NCBI RefSeq assembly: GCF_002871915.2
Contig: NZ_CP126958.1
Coordinates: forward strand, 372,001-436,000
Source of the DNA: Aerococcus loyolae
GTDB lineage: Bacteria > Bacillota > Bacilli > Lactobacillales > Aerococcaceae
Length of the DNA: 64,000 nucleotides
Direction of reading: 5' to 3'
Shown here: positions 46,159-55,016 of the stretch, in pieces
How positions within the stretch are numbered: position 1 is the stretch's first letter
How the letters are laid out: each line of letters opens with the position of its first letter
Program-made: the position numbers and the translations under genes
Notes under the pieces: model-generated
The model's database searches: none
Told to the model about the DNA's origin: nothing
Seen by the model: only the letters and a program-made list of their open reading frames with translations

Positions 46159-46662
46159 ATGGGCATTAGAAATGCACTATACGCTGGTAGTTTTGATCCA
46201 ATGACTAAAGGTCATGTCGATATGATCGAGCGCGCTAGCCGTATTTTTGATACCCTCTATGTTGCTGTAGCAGTGAATACCACCAAACAAGCCCTCTTTA
46301 GTGATGAAGAAAAATTAGCCTTGTCTAAAGAAGCCTTAGCTGGGTTGGATAATGTGGAAGTCATGCGTCTTACGGGGGGGTTGACCATTGACTTAGCCAA
46401 ATCTCTGAATTGCTGTGCCCTCATTCGTGGCGTCCGCAATGTCAAAGACTTTGAGTATGAGACTAACATTGCCCTGATGAACAAACTGCAAGCGGATGAT
46501 GTCGAAACCTTACTCATGCTGTCGGATGAAAAATACCGCTTCGTCTCCTCCAGCCTTATCAAAGAAACCGCCTATTTCGGTGGGGATGTGTCTGCCTTAG
46601 TGCCTGAATGCGTCAATCAAGCTATTATTGCTAAGTTTAAGAAAGAAGACGAAAAAGATTAA
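46159..46662 (+). CDS. coaD: Phosphopantetheine adenylyltransferase
   Basis: The 167 aa nucleotidyltransferase makes dephospho-CoA from 4'-phosphopantetheine and ATP. It has the N-terminal AGSFDPMTKGH (the T/HxGH motif), RGVRNVKDFEYE and the C-terminal SSSLIKE motifs. Start ATG 46159 follows AAAGGAAG; an in-frame ATG at 46135 would overlap that site. Confidence 0.95.
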   Translation: MGIRNALYAGSFDPMTKGHVDMIERASRIFDTLYVAVAVNTTKQALFSDEEKLALSKEALAGLDNVEVMRLTGGLTIDLAKSLNCCALIRGVRNVKDFEYETNIALMNKLQADDVETLLMLSDEKYRFVSSSLIKETAYFGGDVSALVPECVNQAIIAKFKKEDEKD

Positions 46663-46714
46663 TGTTCGGAATTAGCGATTATAATCAAGGGTTATTTCCT
46701 TAAATTTCTCTATA

Positions 46715-46733
46715 AAACGAATATTTTTCGTTA
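46715..46733. promoter_or_regulatory. Palindrome upstream of guaC, possible PurR-type site
   Basis: Arms AACGAA / TTCGTT with a 5-bp centre lie about 17 bases upstream of the guaC -35. The CGAA core on both strands recalls the Gram-positive PurBox, but the full consensus is not met. Confidence 0.35.
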
Positions 46734-46749
46734 AAATAGCCGATTAGCC

Positions 46750-46777
46750 TTGATTTTTAATGGCGTGGTGTTACAAT
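46750..46777 (+). promoter_or_regulatory. guaC promoter
   Basis: -35 TTGATT (46750-46755), 16-bp spacer, extended -10 TGTTACAAT (46769-46777). Confidence 0.65.
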
Positions 46778-46831
46778 GTTAAAGGTTTATTTTAATAGTT
46801 TGAATGATTTAGTGAAATTAGGAGAGAATAA

Positions 46832-47800
46832 ATGCAAACTTTTGATTATGAGCAAGTCCAGTTAATCCCTGCTAAATGTATTGTACAGAGCCGGTCGGAA
46901 TGTGATACGGGTATTCAATTTGGACCTCATAAGTTCAAGATTCCGGTTGTCCCTGCTAATATGCAAACGGTCCTTAATGAATCCTTAGCCGAAAAATTAG
47001 CGGCTAATGGCTATTTCTATATTATGCACCGTTTTGAACCGGAAAAACGTTTAGATTTTATCCGTCGTATGAATCAAAAAGGACTTTATACTTCGATTAG
47101 TGTTGGGGTGAAGCCTGAAGAATATGACTTTATCGATGAAGTGAAAGAGTCTGGCGAAAAGGTAGATTACATCACTATTGATATTGCCCATGGTCACTCC
47201 CATACAGTTATTGATATGATTAAATATATCAAGAAACAATTGCCTGATGCTTTTGTCATTGCAGGTAATATTGCCACTCCAGAAGCCGTCCGCGACTTAG
47301 AAAATGCTGGTGCTGACGCTACCAAGGTTGGTGTAGGGCCAGGTCGGGTATGTATTACTAAGATTAAAACCGGTTTTGGGACCGCAGGCTGGCAATTAGC
47401 GGCCATTCGCCTATGTGCTAAAGCAGCCCGTAAGCCAATTATTGCTGACGGGGGGATCCGTACCCATGGTGACATTGCTAAGAGCTTCCGCTTTGGCGCT
47501 TCTATGGTGATGATTGGGTCCTTACTAGCAGCCCATGAAGAATCGCCAGGTGAAGAAGTCATTCAAAATGGACAAAAATATAAGGAATATTTTGGCTCTG
47601 CTTCTGAATTTCAAAAGGGCGAATATAAGAATGTTGAAGGCAAGAAAATTTTAATTGAAAGCCGCGGCAGCATCTTCAAAACCTTGAAAGAAATGCAAGA
47701 AGACTTACAAAGTAGTATTTCTTACGCAGGTGGTAGGGATTTAGGTGCATTACGCACAGTTGACTATGTGGTCATTCCAAGCATCTATAATGGAGATTAA
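46832..47800 (+). CDS. guaC: GMP reductase
   Basis: The 322 aa enzyme reduces GMP to IMP with NADPH. It has the IMPDH/GMPR barrel without CBS domains. The catalytic Cys lies in [12 protein letters not shown], and the [15 protein letters not shown] and [13 protein letters not shown] segments bind nucleotide and phosphate. The length and N terminus fit the Firmicute GuaC (type 2) subgroup rather than IMP dehydrogenase. It follows AGGAGAG and is followed by a terminator, so it is monocistronic. Confidence 0.94.
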   Translation: MQTFDYEQVQLIPAKCIVQSRSECDTGIQFGPHKFKIPVVPANMQTVLNESLAEKLAANGYFYIMHRFEPEKRLDFIRRMNQKGLYTSISVGVKPEEYDFIDEVKESGEKVDYITIDIAHGHSHTVIDMIKYIKKQLPDAFVIAGNIATPEAVRDLENAGADATKVGVGPGRVCITKIKTGFGTAGWQLAAIRLCAKAARKPIIADGGIRTHGDIAKSFRFGASMVMIGSLLAAHEESPGEEVIQNGQKYKEYFGSASEFQKGEYKNVEGKKILIESRGSIFKTLKEMQEDLQSSISYAGGRDLGALRTVDYVVIPSIYNGD

Positions 47801-47817
47801 TACGGTATTGAAATTGA

Positions 47818-47848
47818 GGGCTGGAGAAAAACTTCAGCCCTTTTTTAT
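47818..47848 (+). terminator. guaC terminator
   Basis: Stem GGGCTGGAG / CTTCAGCCC, loop AAAAA, tail TTTTTTATT. Confidence 0.9.
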
Positions 47849-47984
47849 TGCTTAATCAGCTTAATGATGAGCTTATTACCAGGAGAGATCGCTATTTTGT
47901 CAAAAGTATGCGGACCTTATTCATCTGCTGCACTAGCAATGAGAGGCACATGAGAAGCTTTATCTTATTAAGGAGGAAAACCTT

Positions 47985-48866
47985 ATGAAAACTGCAATTA
48001 TTACTGATAGTACAGCGGCCTTACCAGAATCTTTAGCCAAACATCCAGATGTTTACCAAGTCTATTTACAAATTAATTTAGCCGATGGGTCGACGATGAC
48101 CGACACCAGCGATAAGGACAAAGTGACTGCCTACTATCACAGTCTGGCAAGCATGAAAACTTTACCAAGAACCTCCCAACCTAGCATGGGGGAAGTGGTC
48201 CAAGTGATGGATGACCTAGTAGCCAAGGGTTATGATGAGGTATTAATCATGACTTTTCCTTCGGCCTTGAGTGGAACCTTTCAAAATTGTCAAAGCGTGG
48301 CCCAAGATTACCAAGACCGTCTATCCGTTTATTTGATGGACACTCGGCAGACTTCCATTCCCCTAGCTTACTTGGTTGAAGTCGCTTTAAACTTGATCGA
48401 GGCTGGAAAATTATCCCTAGCTGAGATTGTTGACCTTTTGAACCACTTGGATGAGGCGATGGTGATCTATGTCATCGTTGGCAATCTTGATAATCTTGTC
48501 AAAGGGGGTCGAGCAAGTAAGGGAATGGCGCTCTTAGGCAATTTACTGAAGATATTCCCCATTGTCCGAATTGAACGTAATGGTGCCTTGGAAATGGTCG
48601 AAAAAGTTCGCACCCAAAAGAAGGCCCTCAAGCGGATGGAAGAATTAATGGAAAAAGAGATGACCGCTTATCCAGAGGGCTTGGAATTAGCTCTCATCAC
48701 CACTCCAGATAGTCTTTTAGCCGAGGAGTTCGAACAAATGATTGCTAAGGATGAAAGTCAATATCCTATCCGGCACGGCTTGATTCCCCCTGTAATTGGC
48801 ACCCACTTGGGTTGTAATAGTGTCGCTTTTTGTGTACTCCCCAAAGTTGAAAATTTTAAGTTATAA
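47985..48866 (+). CDS. DegV-family fatty-acid-binding protein (first of tandem pair)
   Basis: The 293 aa two-domain protein shows the DegV hallmarks ITDSTAALP at the start, RTSQPSMGE, FPSALSGTFQNCQ and the C-terminal GTHLGCNSVAF. DegV/FakB proteins bind fatty acids and present them to the FakA kinase for phospholipid synthesis. ATG 47985 follows AAGGAGG. A paralogue starts 33 bases downstream. Confidence 0.92.
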   Translation: MKTAIITDSTAALPESLAKHPDVYQVYLQINLADGSTMTDTSDKDKVTAYYHSLASMKTLPRTSQPSMGEVVQVMDDLVAKGYDEVLIMTFPSALSGTFQNCQSVAQDYQDRLSVYLMDTRQTSIPLAYLVEVALNLIEAGKLSLAEIVDLLNHLDEAMVIYVIVGNLDNLVKGGRASKGMALLGNLLKIFPIVRIERNGALEMVEKVRTQKKALKRMEELMEKEMTAYPEGLELALITTPDSLLAEEFEQMIAKDESQYPIRHGLIPPVIGTHLGCNSVAFCVLPKVENFKL

Positions 48867-48899
48867 TATAAGCAAAGCTTAAATAAGGAGGTTGTTTAA

Positions 48900-49784
48900 A
48901 TGAAAGCAGCAATTTTAACCGATTCTACGGCGACACTCAATGATCGCTTGCTTAATCATCCCGATATTTATTATGTTTCTTTACAGCTCCATTTTTCCTC
49001 AGGAGAGACTTTTATTGAGACTGAAGACCGTAGCATCTTACCGGAATTTTATCATCGCTTGAAAAATGCCAAAGAGCTACCTAAGACTTCTCAACCCCGC
49101 CCCCAAGACTTCTATGCCATTTATGAAGAATTAGTGGATAAAGGTTATGATACCGTCTTCTTGATTCCCTTGAGTGCTGTGTTAAGTGGTACTAGCCAGA
49201 CCGGACAATCGGTAGCTAGTGAATTTGAAGACCAAATTAAAACTTATGTGATTGATACTGGTCGGGCAGCAACGCCTCTGCGTTACCTGGTGAGCCAAGC
49301 TTTAGATTTAGTGGAAGCTGGGGCTGAGCCTGAAGAAGTGGTGGCTAAGATTAAATGGTTAAATGCACACACAACTATCTGGGCTTTAGTAGGCGATATT
49401 AATAATTTAGTTAAGGGCGGCCGGGCTTCACGGGCTCAGGGTTTACTGGGGTCCTTATTAAAAATCGTTCCCTTGATTGAATTTGACCAAGAAGGAAATA
49501 TTTCCGTTTTAGCCAAGGTGCGGACCAAGCGTAAGGCTTTAATGAAGCTAGCTGACGCCTTTATCGAGGAAGCCAAGAAATATTCTCAGGGCTATAAAGG
49601 CACCATTGCCCATGCTGATGATGAATCAGGGGCCAAAGAGCTGGCAGATTTAATTCGCGAGAAATTACCAGACATTGAAATTGAATTTGATTGGTTAACC
49701 CCAGTAGTGGGGACTCACGGGGGGACAGGTACCCTAGCCACAGCCGTATTACCTAGTTTAAAGAATTATTTACTCACTAAATAA
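48900..49784 (+). CDS. DegV-family fatty-acid-binding protein (second of tandem pair)
   Basis: The 294 aa protein has LTDSTATLN, KTSQPRPQDF, IPLSAVLSGTSQTGQS and GTHGGTGTLATAVLP. It aligns with its neighbour along the full length. Keeping two FakB-like proteins usually reflects different acyl-chain preference; which is which cannot be told. It follows AAGGAGG and ends at a terminator. Confidence 0.92.
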   Translation: MKAAILTDSTATLNDRLLNHPDIYYVSLQLHFSSGETFIETEDRSILPEFYHRLKNAKELPKTSQPRPQDFYAIYEELVDKGYDTVFLIPLSAVLSGTSQTGQSVASEFEDQIKTYVIDTGRAATPLRYLVSQALDLVEAGAEPEEVVAKIKWLNAHTTIWALVGDINNLVKGGRASRAQGLLGSLLKIVPLIEFDQEGNISVLAKVRTKRKALMKLADAFIEEAKKYSQGYKGTIAHADDESGAKELADLIREKLPDIEIEFDWLTPVVGTHGGTGTLATAVLPSLKNYLLTK

Positions 49785-49796
49785 GCATAAATCATC

Positions 49797-49832
49797 AAGT
49801 CTCTTAATCATCAAGTTGGGAGACTTTTTTAT
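49797..49832 (+). terminator. Terminator after degV pair
   Basis: Stem AAGTCTC / GAGACTT with a 16-nt loop, tail TTTTTATT. Confidence 0.7.
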
Positions 49833-49956
49833 TAGACTGGCTGCTGAAAAAGCAATCTGGCAAAGAGTTTTAAGATCTCTTTGAAGATATCTTAGTGGAT
49901 AACTGTTAAAATAGGGCTTAACACGCTATAATAAGTAAGACAGAAGGGGTGGAAGG

Positions 49957-50418
49957 ATGCAATTAACCAGTTTAGTCTATTTGGAGCGTGATGAGCGCTT
50001 TTTAATGTTACACCGTATCAAGAAGGCACATGATATCAACCAGGGGAAATGGGTTGGCATTGGCGGGAAGTTCGAACTAGGAGAAGCTCCTTTAGAATGT
50101 GCTAAGCGGGAAGTAAAGGAAGAGACCGGCTGGGAACTTAAAGATGCAGAATTTCGCGGTATCGTCACCTTTATCTATGCCGATGACGAGCCCATGTATA
50201 TATTTGTTTATACAGGCACCCTGGCCAGTGATGATGTCAGGGAGAATGATGAAGGGGTAATGGCTTGGATCCCTAAAGATGAAGTCTTAGACCTCCCGCT
50301 TTGGGAAGGCGACCGCTTATTCTTAGAGCCCTTAATGACTAGTGATGACCTGTTTGATATTAAGGTAGTATATGATGAGAACAGCCAGCTACTGGCTTAT
50401 GAGGATAACAGTCAATAA
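49957..50418 (+). CDS. Nudix hydrolase (MutT/YtkD-like)
   Basis: The 153 aa product has a Nudix box GGKFELGEAPLECAKREVKEETGWE (in two parts, near residues 36-60) containing the REVKEE metal core. The preceding HDINQGKWVGIG and following AEFRGIVTF fit 8-oxo-dGTP diphosphatases. It may sanitise oxidised nucleotides, but Nudix substrates are hard to predict. Its ATG follows AAGGGGTGG; a TATAAT lies at 49927-49932. The CpsB-like gene follows after 15 bases and may share the transcript. Confidence 0.88.
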   Translation: MQLTSLVYLERDERFLMLHRIKKAHDINQGKWVGIGGKFELGEAPLECAKREVKEETGWELKDAEFRGIVTFIYADDEPMYIFVYTGTLASDDVRENDEGVMAWIPKDEVLDLPLWEGDRLFLEPLMTSDDLFDIKVVYDENSQLLAYEDNSQ

Positions 50419-50433
50419 AAAGGAGAATGCTAG

Positions 50434-51183
50434 ATGTTAGTGGATATGGCCTGTCACATTGCCAAAGTGGATCATACAGACTCTAATAAAGAGCAATTAG
50501 CTATGGCTAATACCATTTGGCAAAGTGGTGTGACCCATGTCCTAGCCACTGCTTCCTATCCGACTGATCCAAGAGCTACGGGGGCTTACTTAGTACAGGC
50601 CGCTGAAGCTTTTCAAGAAGACTTAGACCGGCGGGGGATTGCCTTAATGGTCTACCCGGGTCAGATTATTGACTTAGACCAAGCGATTTCCTGGGATGAC
50701 TTATCCCAAGATATTCTCTATGCTGATCTCAACCAGCGCTATGTTCTAGTTAAATTAAATCAAGAGGAGCCCCAGCGCTACTTTGAACCCTTACTTTTCG
50801 AATGGTTGAAGCATGATATCCGCCCAGTCTTAGTCCAAATTGAGGAAAACCAAGCCCTCATGCGAGATATTGATCAAGTTTACCAGTGGGTTGACCAGGG
50901 GTGCTACACGGCCTTGACGGCGGGAAATCTACTAGGCCGGCAGGGCAAACAAGTAAAGAAACAATGCCATTACTTATTGGAAGCCGGTTTAGCCCACTTG
51001 CTGGGGAGTTTTTCCACGAGCAGTGACGACTACCAATTACGCCAGGCTTATGCTGCCTTGGAAAACCGCTATGGACAGAGCATTAGCTTTGATATCCAGC
51101 AGAATGCTAGGGCTTTGATTAATGGAGATCCTTTAATCGACCATTTTCAAATTAAAAAGAAAAAACGTTTCTGGTTCTTCTAG
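50434..51183 (+). CDS. CpsB/YwqE-like PHP protein with degenerate active site
   Basis: The 249 aa product follows the CpsB tyrosine phosphatase (PHP family) in length and layout: a metal-motif start, VTHVLATASYP, LIDxGCYT-like segment VDQGCYTALTAGNLLGRQGK, and NARALINGDPLI for the C-terminal NPxxIL region. Position before CpsC- and CpsD-like genes agrees. The metal ligands are mostly gone. DxHxH reads DMACH (residues 4-8), TSHR reads ASYP, GxE reads PGQ, AHIER reads VQIEE and SDxH is absent. It is probably not an Mn2+-dependent phosphatase; a binding or regulatory role is possible. ATG 50434 follows AAAGGAG. Confidence 0.75.
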   Translation: MLVDMACHIAKVDHTDSNKEQLAMANTIWQSGVTHVLATASYPTDPRATGAYLVQAAEAFQEDLDRRGIALMVYPGQIIDLDQAISWDDLSQDILYADLNQRYVLVKLNQEEPQRYFEPLLFEWLKHDIRPVLVQIEENQALMRDIDQVYQWVDQGCYTALTAGNLLGRQGKQVKKQCHYLLEAGLAHLLGSFSTSSDDYQLRQAYAALENRYGQSISFDIQQNARALINGDPLIDHFQIKKKKRFWFF

Positions 51184-51264
51184 AAAGTTAAAACAGGCCT
51201 TTTCTTAATCAATTCGAAAGGCTGCTATGATTATTTTAAAGAAATGAGGATGTGACAGTTTACC

Positions 51265-51993
51265 ATGAAGCAGTACAAAGGACGATCATTGGCTTCTTTT
51301 TTTCGGGGGCTTAAGCGGCAGTGGCTGTTTATCTTCTTAGGGGTCCTGCTTGGGATTGTGGTGGCCAGTGCTTATAATTTCTTATGGGCAGAGGCAGAAT
51401 ACGCCTCACAAACTCAAATCGTGGTCACCCCTAAGGACAGTGATAAGGACAAGGCGGACGAAAAGAAAGCGGGCTTAAAAACCTACGACGACTTGCTCCA
51501 TACGCCACTTATCTTACAACCAGTGGCCCAAGCTCACCAAAGGGACGTTGAAACTTTGAGTGAGAATACCCATTTAGAAGCCGATCAAAAATCGGCAGTC
51601 TTCAATGTGATTGTGACAGACGGGAATGCTAGTCAAGCGCAAAGCTTGGCCTCCGATATTAGTAAAGAATTTATCCAACAACTTCCCCAAGTCCTCGATG
51701 TTGAAAAAGTGACCTTATTAAGCCCAGCCAGCTATAATGAGAAACCGGTTAGTCCCAATTACTGGTTCAATCTCCTCTTAGGAGCTGTACTTGGGGGCTT
51801 AGTCAGTCTAGTTATCCAAGCCATTCGGGTGCTTAACGATGATACGGTACGGAGTCAAGCTGTGGTTGAAGAAATGGGTTGGTCCTTAATTGGCGTCTTA
51901 CCGCAAATGAGTGAGGAGTCCATTGAGGTGACCCGCTTTAAACGTCGTTACAGAAGCCAGGATGACAATGATGAGACCAAACGGCGAATTTAG
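51265..51993 (+). CDS. CpsC-like BY-kinase activator/chain-length protein (Wzz domain)
   Basis: The 242 aa membrane protein has two transmembrane helices (about 20-42 and 166-188) flanking an extracytoplasmic Wzz-type domain. The pre-TM2 signature KPVSPNYWFNLLLGAVLGG is typical of CpsC/CapA. It normally recruits and activates the CpsD-type tyrosine kinase, whose gene follows 18 bases later, and so sets polymer length or export. The cytosolic tail after the second helix is longer than usual (about 50 residues). Confidence 0.9.
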   Translation: MKQYKGRSLASFFRGLKRQWLFIFLGVLLGIVVASAYNFLWAEAEYASQTQIVVTPKDSDKDKADEKKAGLKTYDDLLHTPLILQPVAQAHQRDVETLSENTHLEADQKSAVFNVIVTDGNASQAQSLASDISKEFIQQLPQVLDVEKVTLLSPASYNEKPVSPNYWFNLLLGAVLGGLVSLVIQAIRVLNDDTVRSQAVVEEMGWSLIGVLPQMSEESIEVTRFKRRYRSQDDNDETKRRI

Positions 51994-52011
51994 TAAAGGT
52001 GATCAAGTCTT

Positions 52012-52767
52012 ATGTTTAATTTCAAACAACGAAAAATTGACAAGAAAAATAAGGAACAACGGCGTGGCGTGAGTTTAATCACGGCTGCCGATCCTAATCA
52101 TGTGATTTCAGAACAGTTTCGCACGATTCGTACCAATATCCAATTTGCTATTGATGCTTATCATTTGAAGACCCTAATGTTTACCTCATCAGGCCCCTGG
52201 GAAGGGAAGTCCACCATTGCCGCCAACGTGGCGACGACCATGGCGCATTTAGATGGGGTACGCGTTTTGATGATTGATTGCGATTTACGTAAGCCTACAG
52301 TGCATAAAACCTTCGATATTCATAGCCGCAAGGGTTTGACAACATATCTTACTGACCGCGATGTCGATTACATGGATGTCGCCCAATATGTGGCTGAAGT
52401 GAACACCTATGTGATACCAGCTGGTCCTATCCCGCCTAACCCGGCCGAGCTCTTGAGTTCCCAACGGATGAGTGACTTATTGGAAGACGTGACCGCTGTC
52501 TTTGACTTGGTTATCATTGATGCTCCCCCACTCTTACCAGTGACTGATGCCCAAATTATTGCCAGCCGAACAGATGCCAGTGTCTTCGTCTTACGGGAGG
52601 GTGTGGCCAGTTACCAGGATATTCAAAAATCCAAGCGCCTCTTGGAAAGCGTTGATGCTAACGTCATTGGGGCCATCTATAATGGAGCAGATGGCCAAGG
52701 GATGAATGCGTACTATGGCTATGGTTACCGTGATGAAGATATTGATAGTGAGGATTTACAGTCCTAG
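52012..52767 (+). CDS. CpsD-like bacterial tyrosine kinase (BY-kinase)
   Basis: The 251 aa cytosolic kinase has EQFRTIRTNIQF, Walker A SSGPWEGKST, Walker A' MLIDCDLRKP, Walker B LVIIDAPP and a C-terminal tyrosine cluster (YYGYGYRDED) for autophosphorylation. It would phosphorylate itself with help from the CpsC-like protein and control the glycan-export machinery. With the CpsB-like protein degenerate, the phosphatase that reverses this is open; the LMW-PTP at 63333-63803 is a candidate. Confidence 0.92.
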   Translation: MFNFKQRKIDKKNKEQRRGVSLITAADPNHVISEQFRTIRTNIQFAIDAYHLKTLMFTSSGPWEGKSTIAANVATTMAHLDGVRVLMIDCDLRKPTVHKTFDIHSRKGLTTYLTDRDVDYMDVAQYVAEVNTYVIPAGPIPPNPAELLSSQRMSDLLEDVTAVFDLVIIDAPPLLPVTDAQIIASRTDASVFVLREGVASYQDIQKSKRLLESVDANVIGAIYNGADGQGMNAYYGYGYRDEDIDSEDLQS

Positions 52768-52796
52768 CTCTTAATAAACTGGGAGAGATCGATAAG

Positions 52797-52958
52797 ATGA
52801 ATAAATTAGCTTTAACTTTACTGAGCTTAGCTGGACTGCAGCTTTGGGACTGGCGTCATTCCCAAGTTAAGGCTCCCTGCCTAAGTGACCAAGATAAAAT
52901 GGACTATAGTAAAGGTGAAGAATCTAGTAAGAAAAATTTAACCAATGGAGGTAGATAA
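52797..52958 (+). CDS. Small ORF (53 aa) between the BY-kinase gene and an unknown gene
   Basis: ATG 52797 has GGGAGAG 9 nt upstream and opens a frame ending at TAA 52956-52958, one base before the next start. The peptide has a hydrophobic N terminus (MNKLALTLLSLAGLQLW), then a polar tail rich in Lys, Ser and Asp. I know no family for it. Its snug fit between neighbours supports translation. Confidence 0.5.
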   Translation: MNKLALTLLSLAGLQLWDWRHSQVKAPCLSDQDKMDYSKGEESSKKNLTNGGR

Positions 52959-52959
52959 C

Positions 52960-53427
52960 GTGGCTAAACCGATACATGCTGCTTTGACTTATGCGCAGAA
53001 CGAAGAATTAAAACGCTTGAATACCCAATATGCCAAGAACGATGTCAGCCAAGTGTTAAAAACAATTCAAGAATTTATCAATAACTACCAAGAATACTTT
53101 ATGGATGGGCAAATTAATATGTTCGCTATTGAGGCCCAACCTAATTTACGGAACCATACCGCTCGTACGGCTTTTGTCATGATTAATTTAACCGGCAAGA
53201 CCATTACGGAAATGAATGCGCATTTAGAGTTTAAAATTGATGACTTTGACCTCCAGTTCGAGCCAGTGGACTGGGAAATCCCAAGTGATTTTCTAGGGAG
53301 TTGGGCGCCTAACTATGCCATTATGGTAGTCGATGACATCCCTATGCAAGGGCAACCGACCAAGGCGAGCTATCTTCTCGATGACATTGAACTATCGGTA
53401 AGCAATGTTACCGTAGTCAATGCCTAA
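52960..53427 (+). CDS. Protein of unknown function, mixed helix/beta
   Basis: The 155 aa product has a helical N-terminal part (about 1-45, ending in FINNYQEYF) and a probably beta-rich rest with INLTGKTITEMNAHLEFKI, WEIPSDFLGSWAPNYAIMVVDDIPMQGQ and DDIELSVSNVTVV. It has no signal peptide or membrane segment. I do not recognise the family. The start GTG 52960 has GGAGGT 7 nt upstream; an ATG 15 bases earlier has none. Last in the CpsBCD-like operon, so it may be linked to that system. Confidence 0.7.
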   Translation: MAKPIHAALTYAQNEELKRLNTQYAKNDVSQVLKTIQEFINNYQEYFMDGQINMFAIEAQPNLRNHTARTAFVMINLTGKTITEMNAHLEFKIDDFDLQFEPVDWEIPSDFLGSWAPNYAIMVVDDIPMQGQPTKASYLLDDIELSVSNVTVVNA

Positions 53428-53464
53428 GCTAGGATTTAAGTTGGAGAAAATTATAAATAATAGA

Positions 53465-53506
53465 AAAAACGGAGTAGCCTGATTGTGGGCAACTCCGTTT
53501 TTGTTT
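53465..53506 (+). terminator. Terminator of the CpsBCD-like operon
   Basis: Stem AAAACGGAGTAGCC / GGGCAACTCCGTTTT (one mismatch) with T-rich tail. Confidence 0.88.
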
Positions 53507-53735
53507 GTTTAATTTTTTGAACGTTGGCTACCTTTCGTCCTTTGTTGTGACTGTCGCACTCTATTAAACGTGTTCTAAGCGCGAGGTGAGCTCCATTTCA
53601 GAAGTCCTTGCAAATTCTCTTTGAGAATTTACTGCGTGCTTCTTCCAATTGCTATAGCTGTTCGAAGCAAAGCGAGTTACAGATATAGTATGCGTAGCTC
53701 TCTCCCCTCTTTTTGCGCCTATCACACTCTAGATA
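53507..53735. repeat. Dispersed intergenic repeat (copy B, inverted)
   Basis: This gene-free spacer contains 53533-53561, the inverted match (27 of 29 bases) of 38401-38429. A related GAGTGTGATAGGCG lies near its other end (minus strand, 53715-53728). It also has a small palindrome AAATTCTC / GAGAATTT (53614-53631). GGAGCTCACC here and GGAGCTCCC at copy A are a further shared segment. No gene was seen. Confidence 0.65.
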
Positions 53736-54992
53736 TTATTCTCTGATTTGGCCTTGGCCGAAGATGGTGTATTTATAAGAAGTGAGTGCTTCTAAGCCCA
53801 TGGGACCGCGGGCATGGAGTTTTTGGGTGGAAATTCCGATTTCGCCACCAAAGCCAAAGACCTCACCATCGGTAAAGCGGGTCGAGGCATTAACGTAGAC
53901 ACAGGCCGAGTCCACGTCATCCATAAAGCGGTTAGCGATAGCATAATCATTGGTTACAATGGTTTCGGAATGGTGACTAGAGTGTTTTGCAATATGGTCA
54001 ACGGCCTCTTGGTAATCCTTAACCACCTTAATGGCAATTTCATAGTCCAAGTATTCCTCGTCATAGTCGGCTGCAGTCGCTGGAATAACGCCATCGACAT
54101 AGTCGGCAGTGACTTGGTCACCATGGATTTTAACCTGATGGTCCTTCAGTGCCTGACCGGCTAGGGGTAGAAAATCTTTGGCAATAGCTTGGTCGACCAG
54201 GAGAGTTTCTAGGGCATTGCAGACAGAAACTCTTTGGGTTTTCCCATTGATTAGAATTTTTAAAGCCATGTCAAAATCGCAGGCTTCGTGAACATAGAGA
54301 TGGCAGTTTCCTACTCCTGTTTCAATGGTTGGAATCGTGGCCGTTTGGACCACTCTTTGGATTAAGTTCTTACTTCCCCGGGGGATGAGACAATCGATGG
54401 AATCATTCATGGTCATCATTTCCCCGGCTAAGTCGTGGCTGGGATTGTCGATAAACTGGATGGCTACTTTAGGTAAGCCGACCGCTTCAAGGCCTTCTTG
54501 TAAGGCATGGACGATGGCTTGGTTGGTTTGAATGGTTTCCTTACCCCCACGCAGGATGACGGCATTCCCTGTTTTAAAACAGAGCCCAGCGGCATCCGAA
54601 CTAACATTGGGCCGGGATTCATAAATAATACCAATAACCCCTAAAGGCACCCGGCGCTTACCAATTCTTAGGCCATTTGCATTGACCCACATTTCATCGA
54701 CATGGTTGATGGGGTCGTCTAATTGGGCGACTTTTTCTAGGCCTTGAGCCATGGCTTCAATGCGGTCTGGATTTAATGTCATCCTTTCCACAAAAGCAGC
54801 CTTAAGTCCTTGTTCTTGGGCCTTTTGGCACTCTGTCTGGTTGGTTGAGAGAATATTTTCTGAGGCATTTCTTAGGGCCTGGGCCATTTGGACTAGGGCT
54901 TGGTCTTTTTTAGCCCGGGGTAAATTACTGAGTTGACGGGCTGCCGCTTTGGCATCTTGGCCCATTTGCACTAAATCAGCTGAATTAATCAT
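53736..54992 (-). CDS. proA: Glutamate-5-semialdehyde dehydrogenase (gamma-glutamyl phosphate reductase)
   Basis: The 418 aa aldehyde-dehydrogenase-fold enzyme reduces gamma-glutamyl phosphate with NADPH, the second step of proline synthesis. RVPLGVIGIIYESRPNV, the catalytic Cys region RVSVCNALETLLVD and the C-terminal FGFGGEIGISTQKLHARGPMGLEALTSYKY are diagnostic. It lies 24 bases behind proB on the same strand, forming a proBA operon. Confidence 0.96.
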   Translation of the reverse strand: MINSADLVQMGQDAKAAARQLSNLPRAKKDQALVQMAQALRNASENILSTNQTECQKAQEQGLKAAFVERMTLNPDRIEAMAQGLEKVAQLDDPINHVDEMWVNANGLRIGKRRVPLGVIGIIYESRPNVSSDAAGLCFKTGNAVILRGGKETIQTNQAIVHALQEGLEAVGLPKVAIQFIDNPSHDLAGEMMTMNDSIDCLIPRGSKNLIQRVVQTATIPTIETGVGNCHLYVHEACDFDMALKILINGKTQRVSVCNALETLLVDQAIAKDFLPLAGQALKDHQVKIHGDQVTADYVDGVIPATAADYDEEYLDYEIAIKVVKDYQEAVDHIAKHSSHHSETIVTNDYAIANRFMDDVDSACVYVNASTRFTDGEVFGFGGEIGISTQKLHARGPMGLEALTSYKYTIFGQGQIRE

Positions 54993-55016
54993 GATTTTTC
55001 ACTCCTTGGATAGATG

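Noticed and set aside
47985..49784. Degenerate tandem repeat suggesting assembly error
   Set aside because: The two degV genes differ clearly at DNA and protein level, with separate ribosome binding sites; they are true paralogues.
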